Notes under the pieces: model-generated | The model's input: only the letters and a program-made list of their open reading frames with translations | Database searches by the model: none | Told to the model about the DNA's origin: nothing | Source: Alistipes sp. | GTDB taxonomy: Bacteria > Bacteroidota > Bacteroidia > Bacteroidales > Rikenellaceae | Direction of reading: 5' to 3' | Length of the DNA: 18,394 nucleotides | NCBI GenBank assembly: GCA_017391185.1 | Contig: JAFOZN010000181.1 | Location: 1 to 18,394 of the forward strand | Program-made: the position numbers and the translations under genes | Part shown: one piece after another, positions 15,444 to 18,394 of the stretch | How positions within the stretch are numbered: the first letter of the stretch is position 1 | Layout of the letters: each line of letters begins with the position of its first letter

Positions 15444-16610
15444 ATGATGAATAGCGTAATTTCAGAAACAATAAAGTATATAGGTGTGGATGATATGGAG
15501 CTCGATCTCTTCGAGAGCCAATATATTATCCCTAATGGCATGTCGTATAACTCCTATCTCATAGCAGATGAGAAGATTGCCGTAATGGATAGCGTAGATG
15601 CTCGAAAGAGTGAGGAGTGGATGGCAAAGCTCTCCCTTCAGCTCGGAGATAGAGAGCCTGATTATCTGATCGTACAACATATGGAGCCCGATCACGCAGG
15701 AAGCATCGCTAAGGTAATAGAGAAGTATCCTCAGATAAAACTTGTAGCTTCGGCTCGTGCCATACAGATGATGCCTCACTTTTTTGAGACGGTAGATTTT
15801 TCTAATAGAACAATCGCAGTCAAGGAGGGCGACACCCTCTGCTTGGGAGCACATACGCTACAATTCTTCATGGCTCCTATGGTGCATTGGCCAGAGGTTA
15901 TGGTGACATACGACCAACTCGACAAGGTGGTTTTCTCGGCTGATGCCTTTGGAAAATTTGGAGCCTTTGCACATGACGAGGAGTGGGCTTGCGAGGCAAG
16001 ACGCTACTATTTCAATATTTGTGGCAAATATGGTGCTCAGGTGCAGACTTTGCTAAAAAAGCTATCCGCACTCGATATTAATTGCATCTGCCCGTTGCAT
16101 GGCCCGATTCTGAAAGATAATCTTGGCTATTATCTTTCGCTATATAACACATGGAGCTCATATGAGCCTGAATGTGAGGGTGTATTCATAGCATACGCAT
16201 CAATTCATGGTGGCACAGCCGCTGCCGCCCACAAACTCAAAGAGTTGCTCATAGAAAAGGGAGAGAAGAAGGTCTCTATAGCTGATTTGAGTCGCGATGA
16301 TATGGCTGAAGCTGTTGAGGATGCCTTTAAATATAGCAAAATGGTTGTCGCTGCTGCCTCTTATGATGGAGGAGTATTCCCTCCGATGTATGACTTTTTG
16401 CATCACCTTCAAATCAAGAGTTATCAAAAACGTAAGGTCGGCATTGTTGAAAATGGCTCGTGGGCACCAGTAGCAGGCAAAGTGATGCGTACGATGCTGG
16501 AGGGGATGAAACAGGTGGAAATTATTGAGCCAATGGTTACCATAAATGCCCGCATGAAGAGTGGTGATATTCCACAGATGGAGGCTCTCGCTGAGGCTAT
16601 GATTGGATAA
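15444..16610 (+). CDS. A-type flavodiiron protein (FprA family), O2/NO reductase
   Basis: Flavodiiron proteins reduce oxygen to water, or nitric oxide to nitrous oxide, in the cytoplasm of anaerobes. Residues 1 to about 245 form the metallo-beta-lactamase-like domain with a full diiron ligand set: His79, Glu81, Asp83 and His84 in QHMEPDH, His148, Asp167 and His219 in PLHG. From about 246 to 388 there is a flavodoxin domain; its phosphate loop reads YASIHGGTAAAA where many relatives have SMYGNTE. The 388-residue length and absence of extra domains make it a class A form, which needs a separate electron donor such as rubredoxin; none is seen nearby. Two adjacent ATG codons are possible starts. 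With cytochrome bd in the same window it suggests oxygen defence, but they are separate transcripts. Confidence 0.95.
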   Translation: MMNSVISETIKYIGVDDMELDLFESQYIIPNGMSYNSYLIADEKIAVMDSVDARKSEEWMAKLSLQLGDREPDYLIVQHMEPDHAGSIAKVIEKYPQIKLVASARAIQMMPHFFETVDFSNRTIAVKEGDTLCLGAHTLQFFMAPMVHWPEVMVTYDQLDKVVFSADAFGKFGAFAHDEEWACEARRYYFNICGKYGAQVQTLLKKLSALDINCICPLHGPILKDNLGYYLSLYNTWSSYEPECEGVFIAYASIHGGTAAAAHKLKELLIEKGEKKVSIADLSRDDMAEAVEDAFKYSKMVVAAASYDGGVFPPMYDFLHHLQIKSYQKRKVGIVENGSWAPVAGKVMRTMLEGMKQVEIIEPMVTINARMKSGDIPQMEALAEAMIG

Positions 16611-16742
16611 GCGATAGGTAATAATATATCAGTAAAAGCATACAAGAATAAAAAGAATCCACTTTCTACTTTTTTTAGGCAACCTTATCGCAAAAAGTTC
16701 TTGAACTCGGTGGAATAAAATTTCTTAAACAACTCTTTCCTT

Positions 16743-16784
16743 AACTCCACTCAATCCCGAGGAGGTAGAGTGGGGTTTTATCTT
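16743..16784 (+). terminator. Probable intrinsic terminator in the gap after the flavodiiron gene
   Basis: AACTCCACTC (16743-16752) pairs with GAGTGGGGTT (16768-16777) with one G-U pair and a 15-base loop, followed by TTA and TCTTTT. It lies 133 bases after the stop codon. The 367-base gap 16611-16977 holds this stem, an imperfect 9-bp stem at its start (16611-16619 with 16682-16691), a promoter, and the leader of the next gene; I see no conserved gene in it. Confidence 0.65.
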
Positions 16785-16818
16785 TTGAGGGAGAATTTCA
16801 CAACAATTGGTGCTTGAA

Positions 16819-16850
16819 TTTGGAAATAGACGTAAGTTTTTCTAACTTTG
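16819..16850 (+). promoter_or_regulatory. Bacteroidota-type promoter for the LacZ-like GH2 gene
   Basis: TTTG (16819-16822) and TAACTTTG (16843-16850) with a 20-base spacer, both exact matches. The start of transcription would be near 16857, giving a leader of about 120 bases before the ATG at 16978. Confidence 0.75.
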
Positions 16851-16860
16851 TTAATTATCA

Positions 16861-16917
16861 ATGTCTCTTACCCATGAGGCACTGATTGTGAGAGAGATCT
16901 CTGAGAGATGTGTTTAA
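16861..16917 (+). CDS. Short upstream ORF in the GH2 leader (18 codons)
   Basis: ATG at 16861 opens an 18-residue reading frame (MSLTHEALIVREISERCV) that ends with TAA at 16915-16917, 60 bases before the GH2 start. The ATG would sit only a few bases after the predicted transcription start, so it would be almost leaderless. The leader also contains the palindrome AGAGATCTCT (16893-16902). It may be a chance ORF. Confidence 0.25.
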   Translation: MSLTHEALIVREISERCV

Positions 16918-16938
16918 CATAAACATGAATTGGCATAG

Positions 16939-18394
<1,456 letters not shown>

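Overview
This window looks like chromosome of a gut-type member of the Bacteroidota, probably order Bacteroidales and possibly a Rikenellaceae/Alistipes-like organism (genus is inference). Evidence: several start sites are preceded by the Bacteroidota promoter pattern TTTG-N19/20-TAnnTTTG and lack Shine-Dalgarno sequences; there are DUF4369/TlpA-type thioredoxin lipoproteins, a DUF4492 gene beside cydAB, a flavodiiron protein, and large secreted family-2 glycoside hydrolases. I saw no tRNA, rRNA, CRISPR array, transposase or phage gene.

Left part (1-2440, minus strand): a promoter in front of lpxD (lipid A biosynthesis) drives lpxD followed by a TlpA-like thiol-disulfide lipoprotein and, after a structured 112-base gap, the first 30 codons of a second lipoprotein cut by the window edge. 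Divergently (2477-4822, plus strand) lie a GNAT-fold protein of unknown substrate and gcvT of the glycine cleavage system. A strong bidirectional terminator (4841-4881) separates gcvT from the next unit.

Housekeeping operon (4897-7582, minus strand): glyS, an unlisted 38-codon glycine-zipper membrane peptide, ruvX (GTG start) and def are packed with gaps of 3, 1 and 21 bases. Upstream sits a lone TSUP-family permease (7798-8541), with its own promoter, separated from glyS by a 215-base stem-rich spacer.

Respiratory operon (8729-11611, minus strand): a DUF4492 gene that carries an apparent one-base deletion, then cydA and cydB (cytochrome bd oxidase), with a clear promoter and terminator. This fits oxygen scavenging in a microaerotolerant anaerobe, as does the flavodiiron O2/NO reductase at 15444-16610.

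Right part (11742-18394, plus strand): a 1194-residue outer lipoprotein with discoidin-like carbohydrate-binding domains and a GH2 catalytic core of the endo-beta-mannosidase/exo-beta-glucosaminidase type, the flavodiiron protein, and the first 472 residues of a secreted LacZ-like GH2. Each has its own terminator or promoter, so they are neighbours rather than one operon. No SusC/SusD pair is visible in the window. The most interesting items are the small membrane protein inside the glyS-ruvX-def operon, the broken DUF4492 gene, the possible pseudoknot with a G8 tract ahead of the first lipoprotein, and a short upstream ORF in the leader of the last gene.
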